Assembly (NCBI RefSeq): GCF_006386545.1
Contig: NZ_SWAR01000027.1
Location: 88,388 to 152,387, forward strand
Length of the DNA: 64,000 bases
Origin: Methylibium rhizosphaerae
GTDB taxonomy: Bacteria; Pseudomonadota; Gammaproteobacteria; Burkholderiales; Burkholderiaceae_C
Direction of reading: 5' to 3'
Position 1 is the first letter of the stretch; every line of letters begins with the position of its first letter. Below the pieces are notes generated by a model that did not search any database, was not told the origin of the DNA, and worked only from the letters and a program-made list of their open reading frames with translations. Below, in pieces: positions 9,900 to 18,199 of the stretch. Both the position numbers and the translations under genes were made by a program.

Positions 9900-10667
9900 A
9901 TGAGCCTCAACAACAAGACCATCGTCGTCACCGGCTGCTGCTCCGGCATCGGCGCCGACTTCGCCAAGCTCGCACGTCTGCAGGGCGCGCGCGTGATCGG
10001 CATCGACCGCAACGACCCCACGCTGTCCGTCGATGGTTTCGTGAAGGCCGATCTCGGCGATCCGAAATCCATCGACACCGCCGTACAGCAGCTGCCGGCC
10101 AGGGTGGATGCGCTGGCCAACATCGCCGGCGTGCCCGGCACGGCGCCCGCGGACCTGGTGGGGCGGGTGAACTACCTGGGCCTGCGGCACCTCACCCATC
10201 GCGTGCTCGACCGCATGGGCGAAGGTGGTTCGGTGGTCAACATCTCGTCCATCCTGGGAGCCGAATGGCCGCTGCGGCTGGAGCTGCACCGCGAGCTGGC
10301 CGCCACGCGCAGCTTCGACGAAGGCGCGCAATGGCTGCGCGACCACCCGGTGCCGCAGGCCACCTGCTACCAGTACTTCAAGGAAGCGCTGATCGTCTGG
10401 ACCCATACCCAGTCGCAGGCCGTCTTCCTGCAGCGCGGCGTGCGCATGAACTGCGTGGCCCCGGGGCCGGTGTTCACGCCCATCCTCGGCGACTTCGTGT
10501 CGATGCTGGGCGAAGAGCGGGTGCAGAAGGACGCGCACCGCATGAAGCGCCCGGCCTTCAGCGACGAAGTGGCCCCGGTGGTGGCCTTCCTGTGCGACGA
10601 CGCGTCGCGTTGGGTGAGCGGCATCAACCTGCCGGTCGATGGAGGGCTGGCGTCGACCTACGTCTGA
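9900..10667 (+). CDS. SDR family alcohol dehydrogenase, coniferyl-alcohol dehydrogenase-like
   Basis: A 255-residue classical short-chain dehydrogenase: NAD-binding TGCCSGIG near the start, a conserved NIAG, the active-site Ser in NISS, and Tyr-x-x-x-Lys in YQYFK. A 25-residue insertion lies between the Ser strand and the catalytic Tyr, a feature I associate with coniferyl-alcohol dehydrogenases (CalA type). It would convert an aromatic alcohol to the aldehyde used by the preceding enzyme. In Acinetobacter areCBA this step is, from memory, performed by an unrelated zinc-type AreB, so this would be a non-orthologous replacement. AGGAG precedes the ATG. Confidence 0.85.
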   Translation: MSLNNKTIVVTGCCSGIGADFAKLARLQGARVIGIDRNDPTLSVDGFVKADLGDPKSIDTAVQQLPARVDALANIAGVPGTAPADLVGRVNYLGLRHLTHRVLDRMGEGGSVVNISSILGAEWPLRLELHRELAATRSFDEGAQWLRDHPVPQATCYQYFKEALIVWTHTQSQAVFLQRGVRMNCVAPGPVFTPILGDFVSMLGEERVQKDAHRMKRPAFSDEVAPVVAFLCDDASRWVSGINLPVDGGLASTYV

Positions 10668-10772
10668 ACGCCCCGCCGATCCACAACACCGAACACAGTG
10701 CTGGCGCGCGGTGCTGGCCGCGGTGCCTGACCCACGCCTTCCCTTCAGTCGAGATTCGAAAGGACGTTTCCC

Positions 10773-11723
10773 GTGCTCGACCTGCAACTCGCCCGCATGG
10801 TGGCCCAGGCCCAGGCGGCCGGCCTGCCCGACCTGTGCGACCTGCCGCCTCAGGCGGCGCGCGGCCTGTACCGCGAGATCCTGGCCGCGGCCGACGTGCC
10901 GCCGGCCGACGTGCAGGTGCGCGACCTGCGCATGCCGCGCCCGGCGGCCGAGGGCGGCGGCACCATCGGCCTGCGGGTGTACCGGCCGCACGCAGCGGCC
11001 GAAACGCTGCCGCTGGTCGTGTACTACCACGGCGGCGGTTTCGTGCTCGGCGACCTCGACGGCTATGACCGGGTGTGCCGCCGCCTCTGCGAAGACGCGC
11101 AGGTGGTGGTCGCCTCGGTGGACTACCGGCTCGCCCCGGAGCACCCCTTCCCCGCGGCGGTGGACGACGCCTGGACCGCGCTGCGCTGGCTGGCCGAACA
11201 CGCCGTCGAACTGGGCGCCAGCCCCGACCGCCTGGCGGTGGCCGGCGACAGCGCCGGCGGCACGCTGGCCGCGGTGGTGGCGCTGATGGCGCGCGACGCC
11301 GGCGGGCCGCGCATCGCCTTCCAGGCGCTGGTGTACCCGGCCACCGCGGCGGGCGTGGAAGGCCCCTACCCTTCGCGCGAGCGGCATGCCCTGGGCCCCA
11401 CGCTCACGCTGCGCACCATGGGGTACTTCATGGCGCACTACTTCGGCCCGGAAGGCCGCGCGCCGGATTTCCGCGGCGCCCCCGTCCTGGCCGCCGACCT
11501 GTCGCGGCTGCCGCCGGCGCTGCTGCAGGTGGCTGCGCACGACCCGCTACGCGACGAGATCCTCGACTACGCGAGCCGGCTGATGGCGGCAGGCACCGAA
11601 GCGACGGTGGTCGAGTACCACGGGCTCGCACACGGCTTCATCAGCATGGGCGGTGCGATCGGTGCGGCGCGGCTGGCGCAGCTGCAGCTGGCGGCGGCGC
11701 TGCGGGGGGCTTTGGGATCGTGA
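10773..11723 (+). CDS. alpha/beta hydrolase of the hormone-sensitive lipase family (aryl ester esterase)
   Basis: A 316-residue esterase with the HSL-family oxyanion motif YHGGGF, the nucleophile Ser in GDSAGG, Asp in the AHDPLRDE segment and His in GLAHGF. The DYRLAPEHPFPA stretch between the first two motifs is typical. As third gene of the operon it fits AreA, which releases benzyl or related alcohols from esters for oxidation by the two upstream enzymes. The start is GTG with AAGGA about nine bases upstream. The 105-base gap to the SDR gene shows no clear terminator. Confidence 0.85.
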   Translation: MLDLQLARMVAQAQAAGLPDLCDLPPQAARGLYREILAAADVPPADVQVRDLRMPRPAAEGGGTIGLRVYRPHAAAETLPLVVYYHGGGFVLGDLDGYDRVCRRLCEDAQVVVASVDYRLAPEHPFPAAVDDAWTALRWLAEHAVELGASPDRLAVAGDSAGGTLAAVVALMARDAGGPRIAFQALVYPATAAGVEGPYPSRERHALGPTLTLRTMGYFMAHYFGPEGRAPDFRGAPVLAADLSRLPPALLQVAAHDPLRDEILDYASRLMAAGTEATVVEYHGLAHGFISMGGAIGAARLAQLQLAAALRGALGS

Positions 11724-11804
11724 GCCGTTCGCCGCGGAGGTCCGCAGAGAAGACCCCTATTCCTCCGCGAATCTCCACGCCCTCACTCGCGAGCAACGCC
11801 CCCC

Positions 11805-11868
11805 GTTCGCCCTGAGGTATCGAAGGGCCGCAGCGGTCGGTGCAGGGCTTCGATACCTCAGCCCGAAC
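11805..11868. repeat. large imperfect palindrome (REP-like / bidirectional terminator)
   Basis: Arms of 21 bases (11805-11825 and 11848-11868) pair with two mismatches around a 22-base loop. It lies between convergent genes, so it can end transcription from both sides. The core CTTCGATACCTCA resembles dispersed intergenic repeats seen in Burkholderiales. Confidence 0.7.
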
Positions 11869-11941
11869 GGAGGTTGGCTGTGTGCCATCACTTGAACCCC
11901 CATCGAAGGGCCGGAACCCATCCGCGCTGCCTGCCGGTTGC

Positions 11942-12835
11942 TCAGGCCGCCAGCTCCAACGCCTGCGCCTCCACCGACGTGGTCACCTCCTCGGTGGTGG
12001 CACGCCGCAGCTCGCGGCGTTGGGCGAAGTCGTAGTGGCGGCCGCGGTGCAGCGTGGCGGTGTTGTCCCACATCACCAGGTCGCCCACCTGCCAGCGGTG
12101 GCGGTACACGAACTCGCGCTGGGTGGCATGTTCCAGCAGGTCCATCAGCAGCATGCGGCCCTCGGGCACCGTCATGCCCAGCACCTCGCAGGCATGGGCG
12201 CCCACGAACAGGATCCTGCGGCCCGAGCGCGGATCGGTCTGCACCAGCGGCCAGTGCGCCGGCTCGATGGCGCGGCGCTGGGCTTCGGTGTATTCGGTGT
12301 CGCCCAGCAGGAAGCGCGAATGCAGCGCGTAGTGCACTGCCACCCGTTGTTCGAGCTGCTGGCGGCGCCACGCCGGCAGCGCGTCGTACGCCATGCGCAG
12401 GTCGGCATATTCGGTGTCGCCGCCTTCAGCCGGCACCACCACCGCCGACAGCATGGAGTACTTCGCACGCGGGCGCTGGAACGAGCTGTCGCTGTGCCAC
12501 AGCTGGTTGGCGAGGTTGCTCACGATCTTGGCGTGGGCGCGGTCGGCCAGTTCGCCGTCGACCTTGACGTTCGAGATGTCGGCCAGCTCCGCATGCCTGA
12601 AGCGGCGCGGCCCGGTCTTCACCTTGTGCAGGCCCATGTCGAGCGGGCCGAAGTTCCTGGCAAACGCGATCTGCTGGTCTTCGGTGAGCGGCTGGCCGCG
12701 GAACACCAGCACGGCATGCCGGTCCATCGCGGCTTCGACCTCGCGCACCTGCGCGGGCGAAAGAGGCTGCGACAGATCGATGCCGCTGGCTTCGGCGGCA
12801 AACGGATGCAATGGCTCGAGTTGCAGCGTCGTCAT
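11942..12835 (-). CDS. TauD/TfdA family 2-oxoglutarate-dependent dioxygenase
   Basis: A 297-residue Fe(II)/2-oxoglutarate dioxygenase. The iron-binding His-x-Asp is in LWHSDSSF (about residue 113), the distal His is in TATLHRGRHYD, and the 2-oxoglutarate-binding Arg lies in the RRELRRATT segment. The length and the TGPRRFRHAEL region resemble the TfdA/RdpA/SdpA branch, which removes side chains from aryloxyalkanoates, but the true substrate is unknown. It lies 14 bases downstream of a Bug-type receptor gene on the same strand, which suggests uptake and attack on the same compound. Confidence 0.88.
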   Translation of the reverse strand: MTTLQLEPLHPFAAEASGIDLSQPLSPAQVREVEAAMDRHAVLVFRGQPLTEDQQIAFARNFGPLDMGLHKVKTGPRRFRHAELADISNVKVDGELADRAHAKIVSNLANQLWHSDSSFQRPRAKYSMLSAVVVPAEGGDTEYADLRMAYDALPAWRRQQLEQRVAVHYALHSRFLLGDTEYTEAQRRAIEPAHWPLVQTDPRSGRRILFVGAHACEVLGMTVPEGRMLLMDLLEHATQREFVYRHRWQVGDLVMWDNTATLHRGRHYDFAQRRELRRATTEEVTTSVEAQALELAA

Positions 12836-12849
12836 GTGCGGAGCTCCGT

Positions 12850-13830
12850 TCAGTCAGCCGTGGCGCCGGAAGCCTTCACCACCTTGGCCCATTTGTCGAT
12901 CTCGGTGCGGATGAACGCATCGAACTCCTCCGGTGAATTGCCCACCGGCGTGAGGCCGATGTCGGACATGCGGGCCTTCACCTCGGGCGACTGCAGCGCC
13001 TTCGCCATGTCGGCGCTGATCTTCTTCACCACCTCGCGCGGCGTGCCGCTGGGCACCACCGCGCCGAACATGCTCTGCACGCTGAAGCCGGGCAGCGTCT
13101 CGGCCACCGTGGGCACGTCCGGCGCGATGGGCGAGCGCTGCGGACTCATGATGGCGATCGGCTTCATCTTGCCGGCCTTGATGTGCGGCAGCGACGAGAA
13201 CAGCGGGTCGATGAGCAGGTCCACCCGGCCGGCGAACACGTCGGGGTAGGCCCCGCCGCTGCCCTTGTAGGGCGCATGCAGCATGTCGATGCCGGCCATC
13301 GTCTTGAGCAGCTCGCCGCCCAGGTGCATGGAGCTGCCGCTGCCGGGCGATGCGTAGGTGAGCTTGCCCGGCTCCTTTTTCGCCAGCGCGATCAGCTCCT
13401 TCACGTTGCCGGCCGAGAGGTTCGGCGAGGCCGAGATCAGCACCGGCGAGGTGGCCAGCATGGTGACGCCGGACAGGTCCTTCAGCGTGTCGAACGGCAG
13501 GTTCTTGCGCAGGCTCGGGTTGATGACGTGCGAGGTGACCACCAGGCAGATGGTGTGGCCGTCGGGCGCGGACTTGGCCACGAAGTCGGTGCCGATCACC
13601 GTGCCGGCGCCGGCCTTGTAGGTCACCAGCACCGGCTGCTTCCAGATCTCGCCGAGGTTCTTTTCGAGCAGGCGGGCCAGGATGTCCACCGCACCGCCCG
13701 GCGCATTGGGCACCACGATGGTCACCGGCTTGGCGGGGAAGCCGGCGCCTTGCGCGACGGACGGCACAGGGGCGGCGGCCAAGGCGGCAGCCAGGGCGGA
13801 GGAAGCGAGCAGGAAGGTACGGCGGATCAT
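12850..13830 (-). CDS. Bug family (TctC-like) periplasmic solute-binding receptor
   Basis: A 326-residue precursor with a signal peptide (Arg-Arg then a hydrophobic stretch to about residue 26). Family signatures are FPAKPVTIVVPNAPGG, the TDFVAKSAPDGHT segment, APYKGSGG and the Asp of LLIDPLFS. Bug receptors bind carboxylates and other small organic molecules for tripartite tricarboxylate transporters, but no TctA/TctB genes are present here. The start was set at the ATG with GGAG seven bases upstream; a longer frame adds 18 residues before the signal peptide. It heads an operon with the dioxygenase and is divergent from the FAD oxidoreductase. Confidence 0.9.
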   Translation of the reverse strand: MIRRTFLLASSALAAALAAAPVPSVAQGAGFPAKPVTIVVPNAPGGAVDILARLLEKNLGEIWKQPVLVTYKAGAGTVIGTDFVAKSAPDGHTICLVVTSHVINPSLRKNLPFDTLKDLSGVTMLATSPVLISASPNLSAGNVKELIALAKKEPGKLTYASPGSGSSMHLGGELLKTMAGIDMLHAPYKGSGGAYPDVFAGRVDLLIDPLFSSLPHIKAGKMKPIAIMSPQRSPIAPDVPTVAETLPGFSVQSMFGAVVPSGTPREVVKKISADMAKALQSPEVKARMSDIGLTPVGNSPEEFDAFIRTEIDKWAKVVKASGATAD

Positions 13831-14025
13831 GCAGGTCTCCAGAGAAGTGATCGCAATAATGATCTTTGCGACCATAAATATCAATCATTGCGGGGATGCT
13901 TTGCTGGAAAACCCTAGACAACAGCCGCAATACTGGTCGTTGCGTCCAAAATACTCTTGAACAATTCGAGCGCAGCGTCCAGAATCCACTCATCGACACC
14001 AGCCGACCGACCGGAGACGAAGCCG
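13831..14025. promoter_or_regulatory. divergent regulatory region with paired repeats
   Basis: This AT-richer 195-base region separates the Bug/dioxygenase operon from the FAD oxidoreductase. It holds an inverted repeat (TCGCAA, nine bases, TTGCGA at about 13847-13867) and a 16-base direct repeat, GCGTCCARAATMCWCT, at 13942-13957 and 13975-13990, 33 bases apart, about three helical turns. Either could bind the IclR regulator encoded nearby. Confidence 0.5.
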
Positions 14026-15459
14026 ATGAAGACCGTTGAGCGCACCGATGAACGCATCCTGTCGTCGGACATCTTCGAGCGCGAACGCGGCTCTTCGAGG
14101 CCCGACCTGGGCCGCTGGTTCGAGCCCGGGCGCGACATCCCGGTCTATCACCGCTGCGACGTGCTGGTGGTGGGGGGCGGACCCTCGGGCACTGCAGCCG
14201 CTGCCGCCGCCGCGAAACAAGGCGCCGACGTGGCCCTGCTCGAGCGCTACAACCACCTGGGCGGGCTTTCCACCGGCGGCCTCGTGATCTGGATCGACCG
14301 CATGACCGACTGGTCGGGCGAACTGGTGATCCGCGGCTTTGCCGAGGAGCTGTTCGACCGCCTGCCCGCCGACGCGGTGGCTGGCCCCTCGCGTGCCGAA
14401 TGGGGTTCGCGCGACGCGGCCCGCGCCGGCTACTGGAGCCACCGCACCGCCGCCTATCACGGCGTGGTGACCTGGTCGCCCACCATCGACCCCGAGCGCC
14501 TGAAGCTGCTGAGCCAGGACATCGTGCTCGAGCGCAAGGTCAAGCTCATCTACCACTCGTGGGGTTCGTGGCCCATCGTCGAGAACGGCCAGGTCAGAGG
14601 CGTGGTGTTCGAAAGCAAGGAAGGCCGCATGGCCGTGATGGCCCGGGTGGTGGTCGATGCGACCGGCGACGGCGACATGTTCGCCCGCGCCGGCGCCGCC
14701 TACGACAACGACATCGAGGAAGCCGACGTGCACCACTGCATGAACACCTCGTGGCTCTTCGGCGGCGTGGACATGAAGCGCTGGATCGACTTCAAGACCG
14801 GCGAGCCCGAGAAGCATGCGGCCTTCATGCAGGGCGGGCGCGAGCAGCTCGGGCTCTTCGAGCGGCCCTTCGTGAGCTGGCGCAACGACGTCGCGCTGTT
14901 CATGGGGCCGCGCCAGTCGGGTTATTCGGCGCTGAACGTCGACGACCTCACCGAGGTGGAGGTGAAGTCGCACCGGGCGATGGCGGCCCACCTCGAATAC
15001 TTCCGCCGGCATGCGCCCGGCTTCGAGAACGCCTACATGATGCTAAGCGCCCCGCAGATCGGCGTGCGCCATGCGCGGCGGCTCAGGGGCGTGGGCGCGG
15101 TGCTGCGCACCCAGTGGCCCGACGGCATTGCGCTGCCCGACGAGGTGGGCGTGAGCCCGGCGGTCTCGCCCAAGTTCCCGAACATCTCCATCCCCTACGG
15201 CGCGCTGGTGCCCGAGCGGCTGGACGGCCTGCTGGCCTGCGGGCGCCACATCTCGTGCGACAAGAACTCGCACGGCTTCATGCGCGAGATCCCGCAGTGC
15301 TGGATCACCGGCCAGGCCGCCGGCGCCGCCGCTGCGCTGGCGGTGGCGCGCAACGTTGAGCCGCGCGCGGTGGACGTGCGCGAGCTGCAGGCCGCCCTGC
15401 TGGCGCAGGGTGTTTTCCTGCGACCCAGCGAAGAAGCCGTGCAGGCGCGGGCCGCCTGA
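14026..15459 (+). CDS. FAD-dependent oxidoreductase (FAD_oxidored family)
   Basis: A 477-residue flavoprotein. The dinucleotide-binding site is at about residues 46-75 (VVGGGPSG), followed by LLERYNHLGGLSTGG, the usual signature of this family. A second conserved stretch, VDATGDGD, is in the middle, and a C-terminal RHISCDKNSHGFMREI segment closes the FAD site. These enzymes oxidise hydroxyl or amino substrates, and the specific reaction is not known. The ATG at 14026 has GGAG upstream; an in-frame ATG 69 bases earlier lies inside the promoter repeats. It is the first gene of a co-directional cluster running to 21.9 kb. Confidence 0.85.
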   Translation: MKTVERTDERILSSDIFERERGSSRPDLGRWFEPGRDIPVYHRCDVLVVGGGPSGTAAAAAAAKQGADVALLERYNHLGGLSTGGLVIWIDRMTDWSGELVIRGFAEELFDRLPADAVAGPSRAEWGSRDAARAGYWSHRTAAYHGVVTWSPTIDPERLKLLSQDIVLERKVKLIYHSWGSWPIVENGQVRGVVFESKEGRMAVMARVVVDATGDGDMFARAGAAYDNDIEEADVHHCMNTSWLFGGVDMKRWIDFKTGEPEKHAAFMQGGREQLGLFERPFVSWRNDVALFMGPRQSGYSALNVDDLTEVEVKSHRAMAAHLEYFRRHAPGFENAYMMLSAPQIGVRHARRLRGVGAVLRTQWPDGIALPDEVGVSPAVSPKFPNISIPYGALVPERLDGLLACGRHISCDKNSHGFMREIPQCWITGQAAGAAAALAVARNVEPRAVDVRELQAALLAQGVFLRPSEEAVQARAA

Positions 15460-15529
15460 GTCCCCCATGCAAGGCGCCACTACAGTCCCACCCACGGCCG
15501 CGCAGGAGCGGCTGCCGAGGACTGCCGAC

Positions 15530-16336
15530 ATGGCCGACAACAGCAACACCAACACCAACGAATCCCGTCCCGACACCGTGAGCGCGCTCGAGCGCGGCAT
15601 CGCGGTGCTGCGCTGCTTCGACGAAGACCGGCGCGTGCTGTCGCCCACCGAGCTGGCGCGGCTCACCGGCATTCCGCGCCCCACCGTCACCCGGCTGGCC
15701 ACCACGCTGGTGACCCTGGGGCTCATGAAGCAGGAGCACGGCAGCGAGCGGTTCATGCTCGGCCCCGGCGTGGTGTCGCTGGCGCGGGTGTTCCTCGCCG
15801 GGCTCGACGTCCGCGCGGTGGCCCGGCCGCACATGCAGCAGCTGGCCGAGACCATGGGCGGCTCGGTGTACCTGGCCGTGCGCGACGGGCTGGAGATGGT
15901 GCTGATCGAGGCCTGCCGGCCGCGGTCTTCGATGCTGGCCGCGCGGCTGGACGTGGGTTCGCGTGCGCCCATGGCCAACTCGGCCCTCGGCCGCGCCTAT
16001 CTCGCGGCCCTGCCCCCCAACGAGCGCGATGCGCTCGTCGAGACCCTGCGGCTGGCGCGCGGCAGCGACTGGTCGGCCCAGAGCGGCGGCCTGCAGCGGG
16101 CGCTCGACGATGCGCACCGGTTCGGCTACTGCATCTCGGCCGGCGAGTTCCACCGCGAGATCAACTCGGTGTCGGTACCCATCGTGGGCCCCACCGGCGA
16201 GGTGATGGCGCTCAACTGCGGCAGCGCCGCCTTCGTGTTCACCGAAGACAAGCTGCGCGCCGAGATCGCACCGGCGCTGATCGAGATGGCCAAGACCCTG
16301 GCTCGGGAGATCGGCGGCCACGTGCCGCACGTCTGA
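15530..16336 (+). CDS. IclR family transcriptional regulator
   Basis: A 268-residue regulator with an N-terminal winged HTH (VSALERGIAVLRCF start, ELARLTGIPRPTVTRL recognition region, about 15-65) and an IclR effector domain (about 80-265). Visible marks are RPHMQQLAE, SALGRAYLA and the GYCISAGEFH and NSVSVPI strands that build the ligand pocket. It probably controls the surrounding dehydratase cluster in response to the substrate or an intermediate. I chose the ATG at 15530, which has GAGG upstream; an in-frame ATG at 15467 would add 21 residues with no domain. Confidence 0.88.
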   Translation: MADNSNTNTNESRPDTVSALERGIAVLRCFDEDRRVLSPTELARLTGIPRPTVTRLATTLVTLGLMKQEHGSERFMLGPGVVSLARVFLAGLDVRAVARPHMQQLAETMGGSVYLAVRDGLEMVLIEACRPRSSMLAARLDVGSRAPMANSALGRAYLAALPPNERDALVETLRLARGSDWSAQSGGLQRALDDAHRFGYCISAGEFHREINSVSVPIVGPTGEVMALNCGSAAFVFTEDKLRAEIAPALIEMAKTLAREIGGHVPHV

Positions 16337-16361
16337 GCCTGCCTGAGGAAGAAGCACCGCG

Positions 16362-17657
16362 ATGCGCCTGAACGACGACGAACAAGCCATGCTCGACGGA
16401 CGCGACGGCCCGGCGGTGCGGCGCGCGATGGACTTGCTCGTGCGCTACGGCGAGGCGCTGGGCGCCGAGCGGCTGGTGGACACGAACAACGTGACCGGCA
16501 CCTTTGCCGCCACCAGCCCGCTGATGGTGGCCTTTGCCGAAAAGCACGGCGGCATGGACGCGGTGTTCTCCGAATTCAACCTCGACAGCCCCGAGATCGT
16601 GCAGGTGCCGCCGGCCCGGGTGTTCACCTCGCACCTGCAGCTCACGCTCGACCCGCAGCATGCCGAGCGCATGCACGTGCCGCAGGACGTGGTGCGCTTC
16701 TATCCGAAGAGCGAGGCCTACACCGCCGGCCGCGGCATCCAGCTCACCCACACCTGCACGCCCTACCAGGTGGGCAACGTGCCCACCCGCGGCGAGCACT
16801 GCGCCTGGATGGAGTCGTCGGCCGTCATCTACTGCAACTCGGTGCTGGGCGCGCGCACCAATGCCGAGGGCCGGGAAAGCGCGGGCGCTGCCATGCTCAC
16901 CGGCAAGATCCCCTACTGGGGCTACCACCTCGACGAGAACCGCCTGGGCACCCACCTCGTGCAGCTCGACATCGAGGTCGAGACCACCTCCGACTGGGGC
17001 CTGCTCGGCTACTTCATCGGCGACTGGGTGCAGGAGCGCGTGCCGGTCGTGCGTGCCCGCAACGGCAGGTTCGCCAGCGTGCCCAACCTGGCGCGGCTCA
17101 AGCACTTCGGCGCGGCGGCGGCCTCTTCGGGCGGCGTGGAGATGTACCACCTGGTGGGCGTGACGCCCGAGGCGCTGACGCTCGAGCAGGCCTTCGGCCG
17201 CAACACGCCGGTGGACACGGTGCACTACGGCCAGGCCGAGCGCCGCAGGACCTGGGAGCAGCTCAACGCGACCGCCGGCGATTCGAAGGTCGACTACGTG
17301 ATGCTCGGCTGCCCGCACTACACGCTCGAGCAGATCTGGGAAGCCTGCCAGCTGCTCGAAGGCCGCAAGGTGCATGCCCACTGCGAACTGTGGATCTTCA
17401 CGCCGCGCGCCATCAAGGCACTGGCCGACCAGAACGGCTACACGAAGATCATCGAAGACGCGGGCGGCCGTCTCATGAGCGACAGCTGCTCGGCCATGAG
17501 CCGCGGCGTGCCCACCGGCACCCGGGTGGTGGCGCTGGACTCGGCCAAGCATGCGCACTACCTGCCGGCCATTGCCGGCGTGCAGGCCTGGTACGGCAGC
17601 ACGGCCGACTGCATCAATGCGGCCTGCACCGGGCGATGGGAAGGGAGGTTCGCATGA
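16362..17657 (+). CDS. aconitase X, large (catalytic) subunit
   Basis: A 431-residue protein of the AcnX catalytic family. Cys residues for the iron-sulfur centre are seen in LTHTCTPY (about 130), in EHCAWMES, in MLGCPHYT and in MSDSCSAMSRG. AcnX enzymes dehydrate small hydroxy acids; characterised members act on cis-3-hydroxy-L-proline or, in archaea, on mevalonate 5-phosphate. The two-gene form with a separate swivel subunit is the type seen here. It overlaps the small-subunit gene by an ATGA. The substrate is open, but neighbours (FAD oxidoreductase, IlvD-type dehydratase, Bug receptors) point to catabolism of an imported hydroxy or amino acid. Confidence 0.88.
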   Translation: MRLNDDEQAMLDGRDGPAVRRAMDLLVRYGEALGAERLVDTNNVTGTFAATSPLMVAFAEKHGGMDAVFSEFNLDSPEIVQVPPARVFTSHLQLTLDPQHAERMHVPQDVVRFYPKSEAYTAGRGIQLTHTCTPYQVGNVPTRGEHCAWMESSAVIYCNSVLGARTNAEGRESAGAAMLTGKIPYWGYHLDENRLGTHLVQLDIEVETTSDWGLLGYFIGDWVQERVPVVRARNGRFASVPNLARLKHFGAAAASSGGVEMYHLVGVTPEALTLEQAFGRNTPVDTVHYGQAERRRTWEQLNATAGDSKVDYVMLGCPHYTLEQIWEACQLLEGRKVHAHCELWIFTPRAIKALADQNGYTKIIEDAGGRLMSDSCSAMSRGVPTGTRVVALDSAKHAHYLPAIAGVQAWYGSTADCINAACTGRWEGRFA

Positions 17658-18139
17658 GCCGGGCAGGACCCTCACCCCACCCCTCTCCCGCAAGCGGGAG
17701 AGGGAGTGCGACCCGTGGCGAGGGGGCCATCGTGCTGCACGGCCGCAAGGTGGTGGGCGGCGTGGTCGAGGGCGAGGCCCTGGTCACACGCGACCACATC
17801 TCCGGCTGGGGCGGCATCGACCCGCGCACCGGCAGCGTGATCGAAGTGCGCCACGAGCTGCGCGGCCAGAGCTTCGCCGGCAAGGTGCTGGTGTTCCCGG
17901 GGGCCAAGGGCTCGTCGGGCTGGTCGGCGATGTTCCATTCCACCCGGCTGCATGGCAAGGCGCCGGCGGCCATGCTGTTCAACGAGATGACCACCAAGGT
18001 CGCGCTCGGTGCGGTGGTCACCCATGCGCCGGCGATGACCGATTTCGACAGCGACCCGCTCGAATGCATCGAGACGGGCGACTGGGTCAGGGTCGATGCC
18101 GACGCCGGCATCGTCGAAGTGACGAAGAAGGGCCGCTGA
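17654..18139 (+). CDS. aconitase X, small (swivel, DUF126) subunit
   Basis: The conserved domain starts at LHGRKVVGG and carries SGWGGIDPRTG, VFPGAKGSSG and the final phosphate-loop-like segment. It pairs with the large subunit to form the active site. From the ATG at 17654 (overlapping the upstream stop) it has 161 residues, the first 26 of which are encoded by a palindromic repeat element. A GTG at 17732 has GAGGGGG five bases upstream and would give 135 residues, closer to what I expect for this family. I think the GTG is the ancestral start and that the repeat later inserted between the two genes in frame. Confidence 0.85.
   Translation: MSRAGPSPHPSPASGRGSATRGEGAIVLHGRKVVGGVVEGEALVTRDHISGWGGIDPRTGSVIEVRHELRGQSFAGKVLVFPGAKGSSGWSAMFHSTRLHGKAPAAMLFNEMTTKVALGAVVTHAPAMTDFDSDPLECIETGDWVRVDADAGIVEVTKKGR
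17682..17703. repeat. REP-like palindrome inside the aconitase X small-subunit frame
   Basis: Perfect 10-base arms CCTCTCCCGC and GCGGGAGAGG flank two bases, within a longer motif starting CCCTCACCCC (about 17669). It resembles a common dispersed intergenic repeat. Here it sits between the two start candidates of the small subunit and leaves the frame open. Confidence 0.75.
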
Positions 18140-18199
18140 TCACAGCCAAGGCCCCGCGTTGCCTTTCCACGTTTCAACGGTTCACAGGAGACAAGACCG

